From NCBI RefSeq assembly GCF_021869535.1, contig NW_026262581.1:114914771-114978770 (forward strand): DNA of 64,000 bases, read 5' to 3'. Below are positions 10,601-23,700 of this stretch, piece after piece. Made by a program: the position numbers and the translations under genes. Origin of the DNA: Mytilus californianus. Its lineage: Eukaryota; Mollusca; Bivalvia; Mytilida; Mytilidae. Every line of letters starts with the position of its first letter. The first letter of the stretch is position 1. The notes under the pieces were generated by a model, which was given only the letters and a program-made list of their open reading frames with translations, ran no database searches and was not told the DNA's origin.

Positions 10601-11560
10601 CTGAGACCTTTAGAACCTCAGCCTTTTTGTATATGTTGAATATTAAACAATCATAACCCCTTTCATATATGTTTTACCCCCCCCCCCCCCCCCAAAAAAA
10701 AAAAAAGAAAAAAAGAAAGACATAGCTTTATCTCGGAATTCAGGTCGTTAATGCTCTTCATTTCGTACTGTATTTGTCAATTTTTTTTATTCGAGCGTCA
10801 CTGATATATATATTATCATATATTGAAACACATCCAACTACTCATTATATAATTAGTTGCCCATCCCCCCGGGTGCTTGGTGCATTATAGATCGTTTCAG
10901 TATTATAAATTGTTTACCATATTTATTGTGTTTATTTCCTTCCTTTGTTTATCAATCTTTTCTTTTCTTAACCTTGTAGATCTGGTTAAAGTTCCATAAA
11001 AGTTGCGCTCTTAAATCGATAAAAAAATATTACTAAAATATTACAATAGTTACCAAAATTTCTGGCTCGCTTCGATCGTTGACCATCTTAAGATAATGCT
11101 CTAAGAACAAACTATGAGTTTTGTTGCTTTTTTTGCGTTATTTTTAAGCAAAATCGTGAACATCTTATATTATTTCTGTATTGGATTTTTCGATCAATAG
11201 TCATAGATAAGTAACAAATTAACTCTATATGAACGTTCAATACTTCTAAATAAATATTAAACCTGTCATAAGTAAACATAATGTAACAATACTAAATAAA
11301 GAAAATATAAATGAAACTGTAAAGTAACTAATAAGTAACATAATTTTGATATACGTTTAATAACTTCTTGTATCTATGATCACTTGTGAAGTTCGTGTGA
11401 ACGTACCGTATGAACTGAAATAAACTATAAATCATGTTAGGATTACGTTATATACCATGCGTACTGATAGGTTTAAATCATTTAAAATCAAAAACAATAT
11501 GCTTGTGTTGTAGATATAATAAATATATTAATGCAGTAGTCTAAATGCATAGTATTCTAT
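7646..11560. other. Repeat-poor intergenic stretch upstream of the gene
   Basis: Apart from the SINE tails near 8375 and 8805, I see only simple sequence: a TC run near 9488-9503, poly-T and poly-A runs, a C-run followed by an A-run at 10677-10705, and short TA runs. The minus-strand frames at 9551-9844 and 9925-10122 have no supporting features. Confidence 0.5.
8375..8432 (+). repeat. SINE tail fragment
   Basis: The stretch ATGCATGAAATATTCACCAC, TGGACGTTAAGCAAACAACA, ATCAATCAATCG is the 3' end of the tRNA-headed SINE. No head is recognisable upstream. A second, weaker tail fragment lies at about 8805-8850 (GCTTGAAATATTTGCCACTT). Confidence 0.65.
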
Positions 11561-11574
11561 CGTATAGTGGGAAC

Positions 11575-11718
11575 TAATTAAAAGCGAGCGACATCATTGG
11601 TTGGAGAACACACGATCAGCGTGATTGACGCGTCTGTGGTTGCACGCCCACAAATTAGACTACATGGTCCGAGTTTGAAGTGTGAAAAGAGATGAAGTTT
11701 TGACCATGTTAAGTTACG
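11575..11718 (+). promoter_or_regulatory. Putative promoter / 5' UTR of the ADAMTS gene
   Basis: Between 11584 and 11671 there are eight CpG dinucleotides, clearly denser than the AT-rich flanks. An inverted CCAAT box (CATTGGTTGG) lies near 11595. A TATA-like CGTATAGTGGG lies just upstream, near 11561. Two upstream ATGs precede the chosen start. ATG at 11692 opens a 3-codon ORF ending TGA at 11701-11703. ATG at 11706 opens a 32-codon ORF in another frame that overlaps the main start and runs into intron 1. The transcription start cannot be fixed from sequence alone. Confidence 0.45.
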
Positions 11719-11794
11719 ATGGCATTAGTTTTGCTAGTATTTGTACTGCTTCTTCCAATGCTATACCGGTGTCACCCAGCAGGAATTCCAAAGG
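11719..11794 (+). CDS. ADAMTS9: ADAMTS exon 1: start codon and signal peptide
   Basis: ATG at 11719 has A at -3 and G at +4, a favourable initiation context. It encodes [20 protein letters not shown], a classic secretory signal, then AGIPK. The exon ends with the first base of a codon at 11794 before GTTAGT. Joined to exon 2 across a 96-bp intron, the split codon reads GAT (Asp26). This start was chosen because it gives a signal peptide in the frame of exon 2. The ATG at 11706 is in another frame. Confidence 0.85.
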
Positions 11795-14700
11795 GTTAGT
11801 ATAATTAGCTTGTTCTAATTTGTATCTATTAAACAACTTGTTGTATTTTATTTTTATTTTTCGTTTATAACATGTTTTATATATTTTCAGATATAAGAAG
11901 AGAAATAACAAAAGAAATAGTGTTTCCAAAGAGACTAAATACTTATGATAATCATGATAATCATATTAATAAAAGGAGTACTCGTAATAAGCAAAAAATT
12001 GTGTCTTATTCCATATCAGCGTTTGGAAATGAATTTTTATTAGACTTAACTTTTACAAAGGATTTTATACCTAATAAGTATGTTGTGCAAACTTTTGGTG
12101 ACAACTATACTCGGATAGAGGACAAAAGCTCCGACCAGGAGCAGTGTTTCTATCGTGGAAGTATTCAGAATGCTAGCCCCTCGTGGGCAGTATTCGACTT
12201 ATGCAATGGCCTGGTAAGTCCTTTACTTGTAGTACGTAAAGATATGACACATTTTACTATTCTGTTACAGAGATGTTAAACCCTGCCTATCAACTTCGTT
12301 ACTTTTCTTTGTATCTCGTGTTAAGCTTTCTTAAAAGCTATAATCTACCCTCCCTCTGTTTTTTCCCTGCAATTTTTCACCCTTCGCAAGAAATTAATAA
12401 GTATGTACAGTTAAATTTCTCACTTGTAGGTATAGAATTTAAGCTTAAAATTCAATAAACAGATTAAACTATCAATTGTTTTACTACCGTTCAACTCAGG
12501 TAAGCTGATTTTACTATATTAGATTAGCCGAGTCAGCTAGTTTTATTCGTCTGTCGAAGCTGCACTCGATGTATATATATACATTTTGGAAGTGCAGAGC
12601 TGGCAATCAGAAGCCAGAAAATTAAACACAATAATCTCTGAAGTTAACGATATTTTTATACCAATATTTCTGGAATGAATAAGGTAAATTTGGAAGGTTC
12701 ATTGACCAACTGCAAAATGCAGAGTGCAAATTAAAAGTATTACAATTATAGCATTTGTCAATGATATAGAGCTTGATCGTGTATTCAAAAGAGGGGTGGA
12801 GAGGACATGAGAGAGTATTGGAGGAACAAGAAGACAGAACGTCATACTCAGTAACTGGCAGTTTGCACCTGTATCAGAATGATTGGGACTTGTACAGACA
12901 ATTTTACTTTCTTATTGATAATTTATCTGTGTTTCGTATTTCATACAAAAAAATAAATTGAGTTATTCTTTCCATTTTGAGTAGGTAGAAAGACATTAGT
13001 CTTACGTAAAGAAGTAGATTTTGGTGTAAAGGACACCCTTGTAGTCGCACGAGGGTCTACATATATACAGAACGGATTTATTTTCAGATTTCCATCCATC
13101 CCAACAGTTATCTCGGCTTTATTCTGTTCCGAGTGAAATCGATTTAACTCAAGCAAAGTCACTGTTTCTGACCCTCGCAAACGTCCGTTCTTCGTCTCTC
13201 TTCGAATTGGTTTAACCTTCATTTTCCAGAGAAAATGCATGTTTCGGAGCTCTATTTGCATTTTCCCCCCCAACCAACAATCAGGGAGTTCGCCACTTTT
13301 TTGCATGACTGTCGTAGACATACTATTGCACTCGGCATATCGTTTTTTTTTTTATATCTTTCTTTAATGGTATACTTTCAATGTAAAACAGATTGAATGT
13401 TGCTTATTACTTACAAGCTGTATTGATGATATCAGTAAACAACTGATTGGACAGATTATTTATGTTTAACTTTTACAAGGATAACTAAGTCAACACTAGA
13501 TACAGGCCTATATCATAAAACACTATCATAAAAGCTATCAAGCGACGCAGGTGAAGTGTCTTATATTTGCGTCATCCAAAGGCATGGTGATTGACAGTTC
13601 TACTCTGAACTGAAGATTTTTTTTTATTACGGGTACCAACAAACATAAATACACCAAATAAAATTCCACGTTCAGTGTTTTATGTGCTTCTTTATAAAAC
13701 AGTAACACTCATAGTCATAACGCATTTAGGTTCTATAGATGAAACCCAGAATTCAATACCATGTATAGTTCTCTTTTCATTTGGACGTTATATATGAATA
13801 AGAAGATGTGGTATGACTGTCAATGAGACACCTATCCACTAGAGACTATGTCTATCATAATGTCTGTTAAACCATCGTTTCACATGCATTACACTGACAA
13901 GAATATGTGAGTGTTGTAACAATATAACAGCAAAGTGACAAAAGAACGTCAAAAGCCTAACACTGTTTCCTATTAACGTGTCACGTATGGACCTGGTCAG
14001 ATTACGCTATTCGAAAACGTCCATCCCCTTCAAGTTGCAAACGACATGCCAGGTCTTCCACAGATGAATATTTCCGCAGTTTTGTTGAAATATATATTTT
14101 TGTATTAATTTAACGAATATTTTACATTACTTTGGATCAAATAGCAATACGCTTACGTCTTCTGAGGCATGTCAATATACACCGAGCATTGGATATTGTT
14201 GCTTGTTCATTTTCGATGTATTTTCTTATAAAAAAGGGGAGTTGATACTATGCCTGATTACTGATTGATTGTTGCCTGTTTAACGTTGTCCAGTGGCAAA
14301 TATTACATGCATATTTAAGACGAGAGCAAGTGAACAATTAATGCAAAAGGTAGGTTCGGCAAGATAGATCGACCTGGAAGAAGAACGGGAAATTTGGAAT
14401 GTCACTGGAAAATAAGAGTAAGTTGGATAGGATCATACTATCTACGAATTCATCATAGAGTTGTTGTAAGGGTTTCTAAACTTGCAAAGAGTTTGGCATT
14501 CTCCCTACACGAGACGTTTTTAACGTTCATTTTCCGGAGGGCTATGTATTTATTCAAACAAACGGACGCCTGCCCCACTTAATCAAGGGTTTCTCTGCAA
14601 GATTGGAGAAGTCAAGGAATGACCAGCATGCACATTTCTATATATATCCCAGTCAAATCTTTGGGCCTAGACAACACTATTACCCATAGACAAACAGACT

Positions 14701-17700
14701 CAGATAACGAAAGATAACGCAACACTTACCCCACTGAAAAAATAGTGGTGGAGTCAGGTTCTACGGAAGTGTAAGCAATTCCTGCTCCTATCCATTAATC
14801 ATTATGTTGCTCTTGTTATGTAAGTAAAAATCCGATGATAAGTCGCATTTTGGTAAAATCACAATCATGAAGATTTTGCATATAATCAAGGATTTTGTAT
14901 AGCATACAAATCTTTGGTATAATCGGATACATTAAATGCAGTATATGTCTCTGGTATAATATTAGAAATGGGGGATGGTGAGACTATTAACGAATAGCAA
15001 GTGTTTAATTTAGTAACATCTAAAGTATACGTATATGTACGACATATATCCACGAAATAAGTATTACATTGACTAAAATGAATAATTTGATATTTTTACA
15101 AAGTCTTAATTGTTAATTGGGTGAACTCGATTATTGGAGTCGTGGGTGTATTTTAAATGTTTCCATCCCCTTACTTTATCTTCCCTAAAAAAAGCACGGA
15201 TCAATACACAGCTCCCACATAGCATAACAGTTAAAATGAGCAGTCTTTGCTCAAAACTGTTAGACTTAAAAACCCGAAAATCAATCTATCACATCGTAAA
15301 ATGCATGCGTTTCCTACAGCAGTGTAACATATTATACTATCAGTATCACTGTCTGCAGGTTATGAAACGATAACTTATCACATAATTTCCCCTTGCACAC
15401 AACTATTAATCGCAAAAACTCATTCTTCCCAAGAAATATCCGGGATTGGAACGCTTTCTCATGGGGTTGTATCAGCACCATCAGTGGAGGCCTTTAAAGC
15501 CTCGATGACAAAGCTGAACTAAATTAAAAAAATTGGGGGGAGGGGGGTGGTCTAGTATGCGCACCAAATCCATGGCAGTATAATCAGTTCGTTGATTGTG
15601 GCCATTATCTGGCAGAAGCAGAAGCAACTTGTATGTATACAATGTATCCTCTTCTTGGTCATGTGTCTATAATAATTCCTCTTTCACTAGTTCATGGTTC
15701 TCATCAAAGCTTGCACCTATTTATTGAAAATCTTGACATCCTGATCCTAAGGTCAAAACATTGACACTACTTGTCACATTGTACTAATTAATTGTTTCAT
15801 CTAGTACTCTCTTTCTCTTAGTAGTATCTCACGTTACTTGGGTATACTTTGTAGGTGCAGGATCAGGATTCAGGGCTTACTAGCTCTTAAAATTACCCTG
15901 TACTATCTAAATTGTCTCCAAAATTTTTGTTCATAGTTCTGGGTTTCTGTAAATTATCAAAATAATATCACACAGACTAAATGATTTTATAGGTTTCACA
16001 TGCATTGTGTAATGATTTTATAGGGTTGTGTATGTGTGTTACATTACCTGAATATAACATCCTAGGCTTTAGTCATTTGGTTCTATATCTGGTCGCTCAT
16101 CAATGTGGGGACGTCCGATCTGTATAACAACTGGGTAATGACTGTCAAATATACAATGGGAAATCCTGGAATTCCTTAATATGACATATTAGTCTTCCGA
16201 ATGCACATTGGTAATAGTAAACCTTAGTAAATGTAGTTCCGAGTAAACTGATGTTATACCATATTCATAACAATAGCACCGTATAGCACTGTAAGTGTAT
16301 ACATACGGACACATGATAAGATACCTTCATCTATGCATAAACTTATTGGAGTAAAGGATTCTTTTGAGCAGGAATATGTGACTTAAAACATACAAATGAA
16401 AATACAGCTAAGGGATGATTTTGCCATCAAGAGTAGTTTTAATCAATGTGATAACAATTATATTTACAAAACAATCAGCATTGTAGGCATGCAGTATACA
16501 CAAATAATTGTATACATATTCCAGTCGTAGGCTCAATAGTAAGAAAAATGTTATATTCGGTAACGCATATGATGTAGATATAGAATGGAGCAGATTTGTG
16601 GTGTTGACCATTTCATATTTATAAAGTTTTATACCTAATGGAATGCCAAAGTTTAAGTTGAATACCAAGTTCTATTTATATTTTCAGCTTGGTTCATTTT
16701 ATGCACATGGTGAACATTTCATTGTTGAACCATTCACAGAAAGTGATTCTTCTAAAGAAGATACAAATGCTCATTACATTTACAGACATTCACATCCAGT
16801 TAAGCCACAGTCAGACTGTGGTGTAAAAGGTAGGATTTTTAAAGTAAAATTGTACCAATTCTATTTATAACGAAACTAATTCTATATATACGAGAAAACC
16901 AATTCAATATATGAGAATGAGATACGAAAGGTTGGTGATTAACCATATCTTTAGCACAGGTTAGTTTTAGCTATAATCACATCAAATGTTCATCACCCTG
17001 TGACACACCTCAACTTATTTTCAGTTAGTTGTGGACATTACAGAAATTTTCCTTATGTGAACTATGCAAGAAGTTTAAATAATTAGGAGGTGGTCTTTTA
17101 GCAGTTGAACTTTATTTCATGGTTAAGCATGATAAATGCATGATATCCAAGTACATTTAATGAATATATTTATAAGTGGTTATTGTTGTGACATAACCTA
17201 CTTTATGTTGAAGGTTAGAGGTTTTTGTTTTCAATAGAAATGCTAATTTGAAATTCAGGTGTTAGCATATTCAACATAGCAAAATTTTTAAATACTTTTT
17301 GCCTGGTCATTGGATTAAAATAATTCATTTATTGGTGTAATGTGGCCTCTGTTTATCCATATGTGAATGCAATAGAATCACTTAGATTTTTTTTTTAAAT
17401 ATGACTCATTTATTTAACTAATTTTAATTTTCTTATTTGAGCAAATAAGATAATTTTACATTTATATATATATCACTGGAAGTCTATTACCTAAAGTGTA
17501 TTACCAGGTAATGGACCTCTGATATCACTTAGAGAAAACCAATTATAAAAATCTTTGCTTAAGGAATAGATTGAAGTGCAGTAAACAAAAGGAATTCAAC
17601 AATACAATTTATTTGGTGTTAAAGTTCTTGCTATTACTGGAAGGAAATAAACTGAATCGAAAGGGTGATCAATTTATAGAGTGTCAAAATACCATATAAA

Positions 17701-20700
17701 ATACTTAGATAGCCAGGAAATTATCCTTAAATATTAGTATAACCTGATCTTTATCACAGATCAGAGAGAAATATTAAGGTATTACCACAAATCATATTAA
17801 AGATTAATAGGCTTACTTTCCATAATAAGTCAGAAAAATATTTACCGTTTTGTATTTACAATTCAATTGCTTATATCAATCAGATGTTTAGTTGAAAAAA
17901 CTCCCAAGATTTTAATAAGAAGATCCATTTATCATATTATATAACCAACAGAAATGTCCATTTTTATGTTGTATGATATTGGAGGTGTCACTAAAATTTT
18001 GACTAGAGAACAGGAACTATTGAATACATATTTGCTTTAACTTTTTACATTTTAATCCCTACCACAACATTAAGAAGGTGGAATAAAAAAATATAAGTAG
18101 AAGAATTACAAATGCATGAATCTACCAACACTGAATAGTATGGACAGTATTACCGATATTTTACCCAAATAAAATGGCTCTATGTAGTTTTGCCTTTGTT
18201 TCCAGTACAAGGCTAAAACAGTGTACAACTCGGATTCCAAATGTAATTCCAGGTTTCCAACTTGAGAATGAATTCTGAAATTCTTTATCACTGCATGCAT
18301 GCTAGGTCATCTGTTAATGATAAAATGTCTGTCAATAAATTTTGAATAAGAATCAAAATTTGAATTTTATTGTGACACAATAGAAATGATGACAGCTGAC
18401 AATTAGTCTAGTAATAAAACAATTTGAAGGTCCATTACACAGGTATAATACAAGATGAGACCAGTGACAAGGATAAAAGGGCATGATTTACATGGTAGAA
18501 TGACATATTATATTTGACCACTATTATTTGTTGTGTCTGTTGGTCACTTGTACAAAGATTTTTGCTATGCTTTTAAAAATTACAGTTATTTTGATAAGTT
18601 GTTTAAAAGAGAAATTATTTATTGTTCGCCAACTCTGTCACTGATTAGAACACAATTGATCCATTTTCTGAAATTATTTTGTGATTAAAAAGGTTACATC
18701 TATTGTTAACTTACTTAAAAAAAGATAATTGGATGATTTTTATTGTGGAGAATGTTATTGCATAAAAAGTTTATGAAACATGAAATTATGGTCAAAATTG
18801 AAAAAGTCTCTTGTAAAAAATCAGTGATAGCGGTACTTTCTCTGGTTTTGTATTAAAGAGAATTAATTATCTTTTATTCTTTTTTTATTTTTTTTTGGGG
18901 GGGGGGGGGGGGAGGAGGCAGGTGCCAGGAAGCTTGTGTAACATTATTTGAAAATGATGACATCATTACTTAACATTAAAGTTAAATACTTTAGAAAAAT
19001 ACAAGGTGTTCATCTTGTAAAAATGCATCATCATGTTGTGGACAGCATACTTTTAACAATTAAAATAAGCTTGTTTTGTCCATTGCATTACACAACACTT
19101 TTTATATTGTACCAATTGGTCTAAATGCCTAATGGCAATTGAAACCTTTCTGTTGGTGTGTTTGATTCATGCCATCTACTACAGAGAACACTTTTCTTTG
19201 GTATCTTTAGTTCTATGATTTATACTATGTGTATATTAAGCTTGGATAAGTAGGTTTTAACACCTGTCTTTTGCTTCACCTGCTTTACCTACGTGAAGGG
19301 TGTATGTAGGTAATAAACAGTGTACAAAATGAACTTTAATATATGTCCTGAACCATGACTGACCATATTCACTATTGTAAGGTATATTTATCAGAAAGTA
19401 AATGGTTTTAAAAGTCATTCATGTTTGTACCATGTTCCACTGAAATTCCCTGGGTGGAATATTATGTGTCCTGTTTATTAATACCCACTAATTGTTAACT
19501 TGTAATATATAGCCTTCATAAATTCATTTTGTGACAAAATGTTAAGATATCTTTGATGGGGTCTTTTTCCTTGATTAAGTTCAAATGCCTTCTAGACCAA
19601 TTTGCAAAGCTTGATTAGTAAAAGAATTAGCCATCAACCTTAATTATTCTGAAAAGTACATGTTAAGGACAAGAAGAAAAAAGGTGATGTTGACCGTTAA
19701 TAATATGTGGTAACAGTAATCACATTTGAGGGGTTTTAATTATGATTTATTATATTTCCTTTAATGATATCTTGTCCCGTCTTCTATGTAGGTTTAAAGA
19801 ATGAAGGAAATCATGACATTTAAAGAATTTATGGTCAGTCCTTTAAATAAATCATAAGTATAAATTGAAGTCTAAAGTGTAGGCTCCGTAGAAATTATTC
19901 TGGCAACAGTTTGACTATCCTTGTTGAATTGTATGTAAGTTTTATCTGCAGTTAGGGAATTATTCATCTTTTACATTGATTGTGAAATACTGCATGGTTA
20001 ATATCACCTCCCATTACCTTAACTATTATCAAGAAAAGATAGTTTTTTTTATTTGATCTCCTGGGTCATGAATATTATCTATTTAAGGCATCATTGTCCG
20101 ATTCAGCTACACACAGGGTCCCTGGACACTTATATGTTCTGCAAGATAAAAATAAGTGTACAATCATGTTTGACAGAAATATTGAACAGTATATACAGAT
20201 TTTATTAAATCTATATTACATGAAAGTCATTTGCATTTCCCACTTAAAAAAGATTTGTACTGTCAGATATTAATTCTGATGCTGAAACAACAAGGGAAAG
20301 TAAGGTCTTTGTGGAAGTCAGTTACAGACTTGAAATTAACATTTCCAGAAGTCTTTAGCTTGTTTCTTTATAAGAGGAATATTGCACATTGCTGGTCTTT
20401 TTATCAAATTTGTGACAAGCTATCTCTGTGATGAATTGGTTGTTTACTTGTTGTCTAAAAAATTATTAGATTTCCACTAAAGTCATCTTTGAATACTGTA
20501 CATATATTAATTTTGTGATATCAGCTAATTTATAAAGACACAATGACCTAAATGTTTCTAACATTTACCCATATTTGTCTAAAACAGTTACAGTACACAG
20601 ACTTAAGTCATGAACTAGTCTAAATGACTGCCTAAAAAATGTTACAAATAGCTTGTTATCATAATTTGCATGTTAAATGTCTTTAAAATCTCTTCATATT

Positions 20701-23700
20701 TGTTCTATTCCAATGAGCAGAGTCTTCCAATTTGTTCATTACAACATTTAATCTGTATAATTCTGCAATTAGAAGTTAAAAACTATTTTGGAAATCACCA
20801 TTAAGATATAAATGCCTTTTGAATGGACCATTTACATCAAATTAATGACAAATTTTTTTCATAATTGCTTAAACCATGATGAATTATGAATTTTAAAGAA
20901 ATGTAAGAAATGGGGTCAGCTGCCTTCAAGGCTTTGAATACTTTTATCATTTCTAACATAAAGGAAACACAGGCTGTTTCTTAAAACGGCAAGATTTACT
21001 TATATATCTTGAATGTGCTTAGTACTGATATGATAAGTCTAGTTTGTCTTTTACACCACTGTCCAAGCTAGGGAGAGGGTTTGCACGATTGCAATCATGT
21101 TTAGCCTGACACATACTTTATGTGCCTGTCCCAAGCAGGGAGCATGCCAGAGCCTTCTATAGCTAACCATATGACATTGGTTTTGCTTACAATTGAAGGC
21201 CTATACATGTATTTGTTTACATCCTCATCCATTGGTCTCTGGTTGATAATTATCATTGGCAATCATACCACATCTCCTTATTTTTATGCTCATGAGTGCA
21301 TGATATGTGATGGTTAATCATAGGTTGAGTAAAATTAATTAGTTTATTTCCTATAATTTAACTAAAAAAGGTAATGTTAAGAGCATATAAAATTTGAAGA
21401 TAACAAAATCAAATGAAAATAGCATTTAAGTTACCCTTGAGAGCCAAAATGAAAGAAAAATCCTATCCTCGAATATTGACAAAACTTGTGGCTATTTTGT
21501 AGTAAGTTTTGTACTGTACTATTGCCAGCTATTGTATTGATGATGTTATGATATAAAAGAGAAGACCTTGTCTAATCTCAGCTTATCACCAGTTATTCTT
21601 GCCAAGAGTTAGGTTATTGCTTAGGAACATGGTTTTATATGTATAACCATCTATACATATATCAATCTTCTTTACTCCCACATTATTACTGTCTAGTAAA
21701 ATAAAACTTTTATGACAATAACTGTCTCTCCATTAATCATATTTCACTGGAAAAATGGTCACAACTGTTGAAATAATACAATTTATACCTTTGAAAATAT
21801 TAGCCTTCAGTGTTGTCAGTTGATTTTGTAGTCACATCTCTGGAAAATTAATGTTCAAAATAATTGATTTTAAGGTCAAGTAATTTACTGCCGTGTAATG
21901 ATCTACTGCTTACTTGATGTCTTTGCTTCATTGTATGATATAAGAAGGATATATTATATTACAATAAAAAAAATGAATGAAAATATGACCGCAGTGAAAA
22001 GGTGCACACTATTTAATTAAGATGTAACAGTCCAACATTGTTTATGCAAACATAAGTACAGGTACACGGTACACCCAAATATTTTGCCCAGGAAACTGTA
22101 GGGCTTGCATAAATTTGTAATCTGTAACTACAAAAAGTGGCATTTCATTGTATAACTGTTATGAATTAGTTAATATTAAATGTTTTTGGAATGAAAAGTG
22201 CAGGGAAAGACATGATATTGTTTAACAATGTTTCAGTTTTTTTCTTTTCTTTGTTGGAAGTCTGTAAACAAATTTACCTTGGTCATTACACAAGATCATG
22301 TTTTTCTTCACAATTCATGATGCTTCTGTATGAAATCTACTTGGAAGTACAATGGCTGATATGAAAGTGTAAGGTTGAAGCTATACAGTGACCTATAGTT
22401 GCTAACTTCCACGTCATTTAAAATCTGGTAGTTGTCTCATTGGCAATCATACCACATCTTATTTTTATCTTAAAAGTGTACTTGAACTTTTGTAAACTGC
22501 AACTTTGTGACTGGTCATAACAGGAACTTTTTTTCAATGACAAAGTCATGTAAAGAAATTTCTGAAGGAAGCTTACATTAAAAAATCAAAGCAAAGAAAT
22601 TATTACCAAGACATTTCTGGACAGGACAAATGGGTGCTTATATTAAGAGATGTCCAATATTGAGTGCAGTTTTTTCATTCTGTAAGATTTTGTATCTTCT
22701 GTCTGATATAAGGTGATTTATGTATTACCCATTTTTATACAACAATGTGTTATGATGAAGAGAAGATGATTTTATACAAAAAGTGAACATGATATCATTC
22801 ATGTGTGGCCCTCGTTTTCTGTCATTTGATGTGAGTTTAATGTCAGGTATTGGTATGTGGACAAACTCCACCTTGCACAGAAAGTAAATACATGATAAAA
22901 GAAATCTAGTCTCTTTGTTATTAATTGTTACATTAGGTATAATAGCCAAATGTTTTAATGAAAGACTCTGGTTAATAAGTAATTGACCATGCTTGTAATT
23001 TAAGGTCTATTTTTATTATCATGTCTGTTTCAGCTGCTTCTCACCTATTGGTTCAGTCAGTGCAATGATTATTTTGGTATCTTTCATTAAAAAATTTGAC
23101 CATATTGAATGGATTTTTCCAAAAGGATTAAAAAGTTCCAAACAAATTTTGTTATAGGGGCAAACACCTATAGAACATAAGTATGTTTTTGCCACTTTGA
23201 GCACCTGAGCTCTCCCTTGGTTTTCAGTAGGGCTTGTGTTACTCATTCTTTAGTTTGTTCTGTGTAGTGTTTTATGGCGCCGGGGCCTGAGCCCTCTCTT
23301 GGTTTTCAGTAAGGCTTGTGTTACTTTAGTTTGTTCTGTGTATTGTTTTATGGTGCCAGGGCTTTAGCCCTCCCTTGGTTTTCAGTAGGGCTTGTGATAC
23401 TTTAGTTTGTTCTGTGTAGTGTTTTATGGACTATTGTTTGTCTTTCTTCTTTTTTTTGCCATAGTGTGTTCTCTCTTCCTTTGATCTATGTTTTTTAGCT
23501 CACCTGACCCAAAGGGAAACTTATGGGTTTTTATGCCCTGTCTATGATAGTCTATGCATCAATCCATTTCTTAGTCTCAGGGTCTGTCTGTCCTGTATCA
23601 GGTTTAAGTTTTGGTTTAGGGTAATTTGGGTTACATCAACTTGAAACTTAAAACACATGTTCATTATGAACTTTAAAACATATGCCAAATTAGGGTTTTG

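Larger units (their letters stand above)
12214..16687 (+). other. Intron 2 (4.5 kb) of the ADAMTS gene
   Basis: Bounded by GTAAGT and TTTTCAG. It contains an antisense ORF (12941-13321), a reverse dispersed repeat (13797), a SINE-tail repeat (14258), a small hairpin (14887) and a retrotransposon RT remnant (15411). Otherwise it is unremarkable AT-rich DNA. Confidence 0.85.

Noticed and set aside
11714-11929. Minus-strand ORF across the ADAMTS start
   Set aside because: It is the shadow of exon 1, intron 1 and the beginning of exon 2, which are supported by phase and signal peptide on the + strand.
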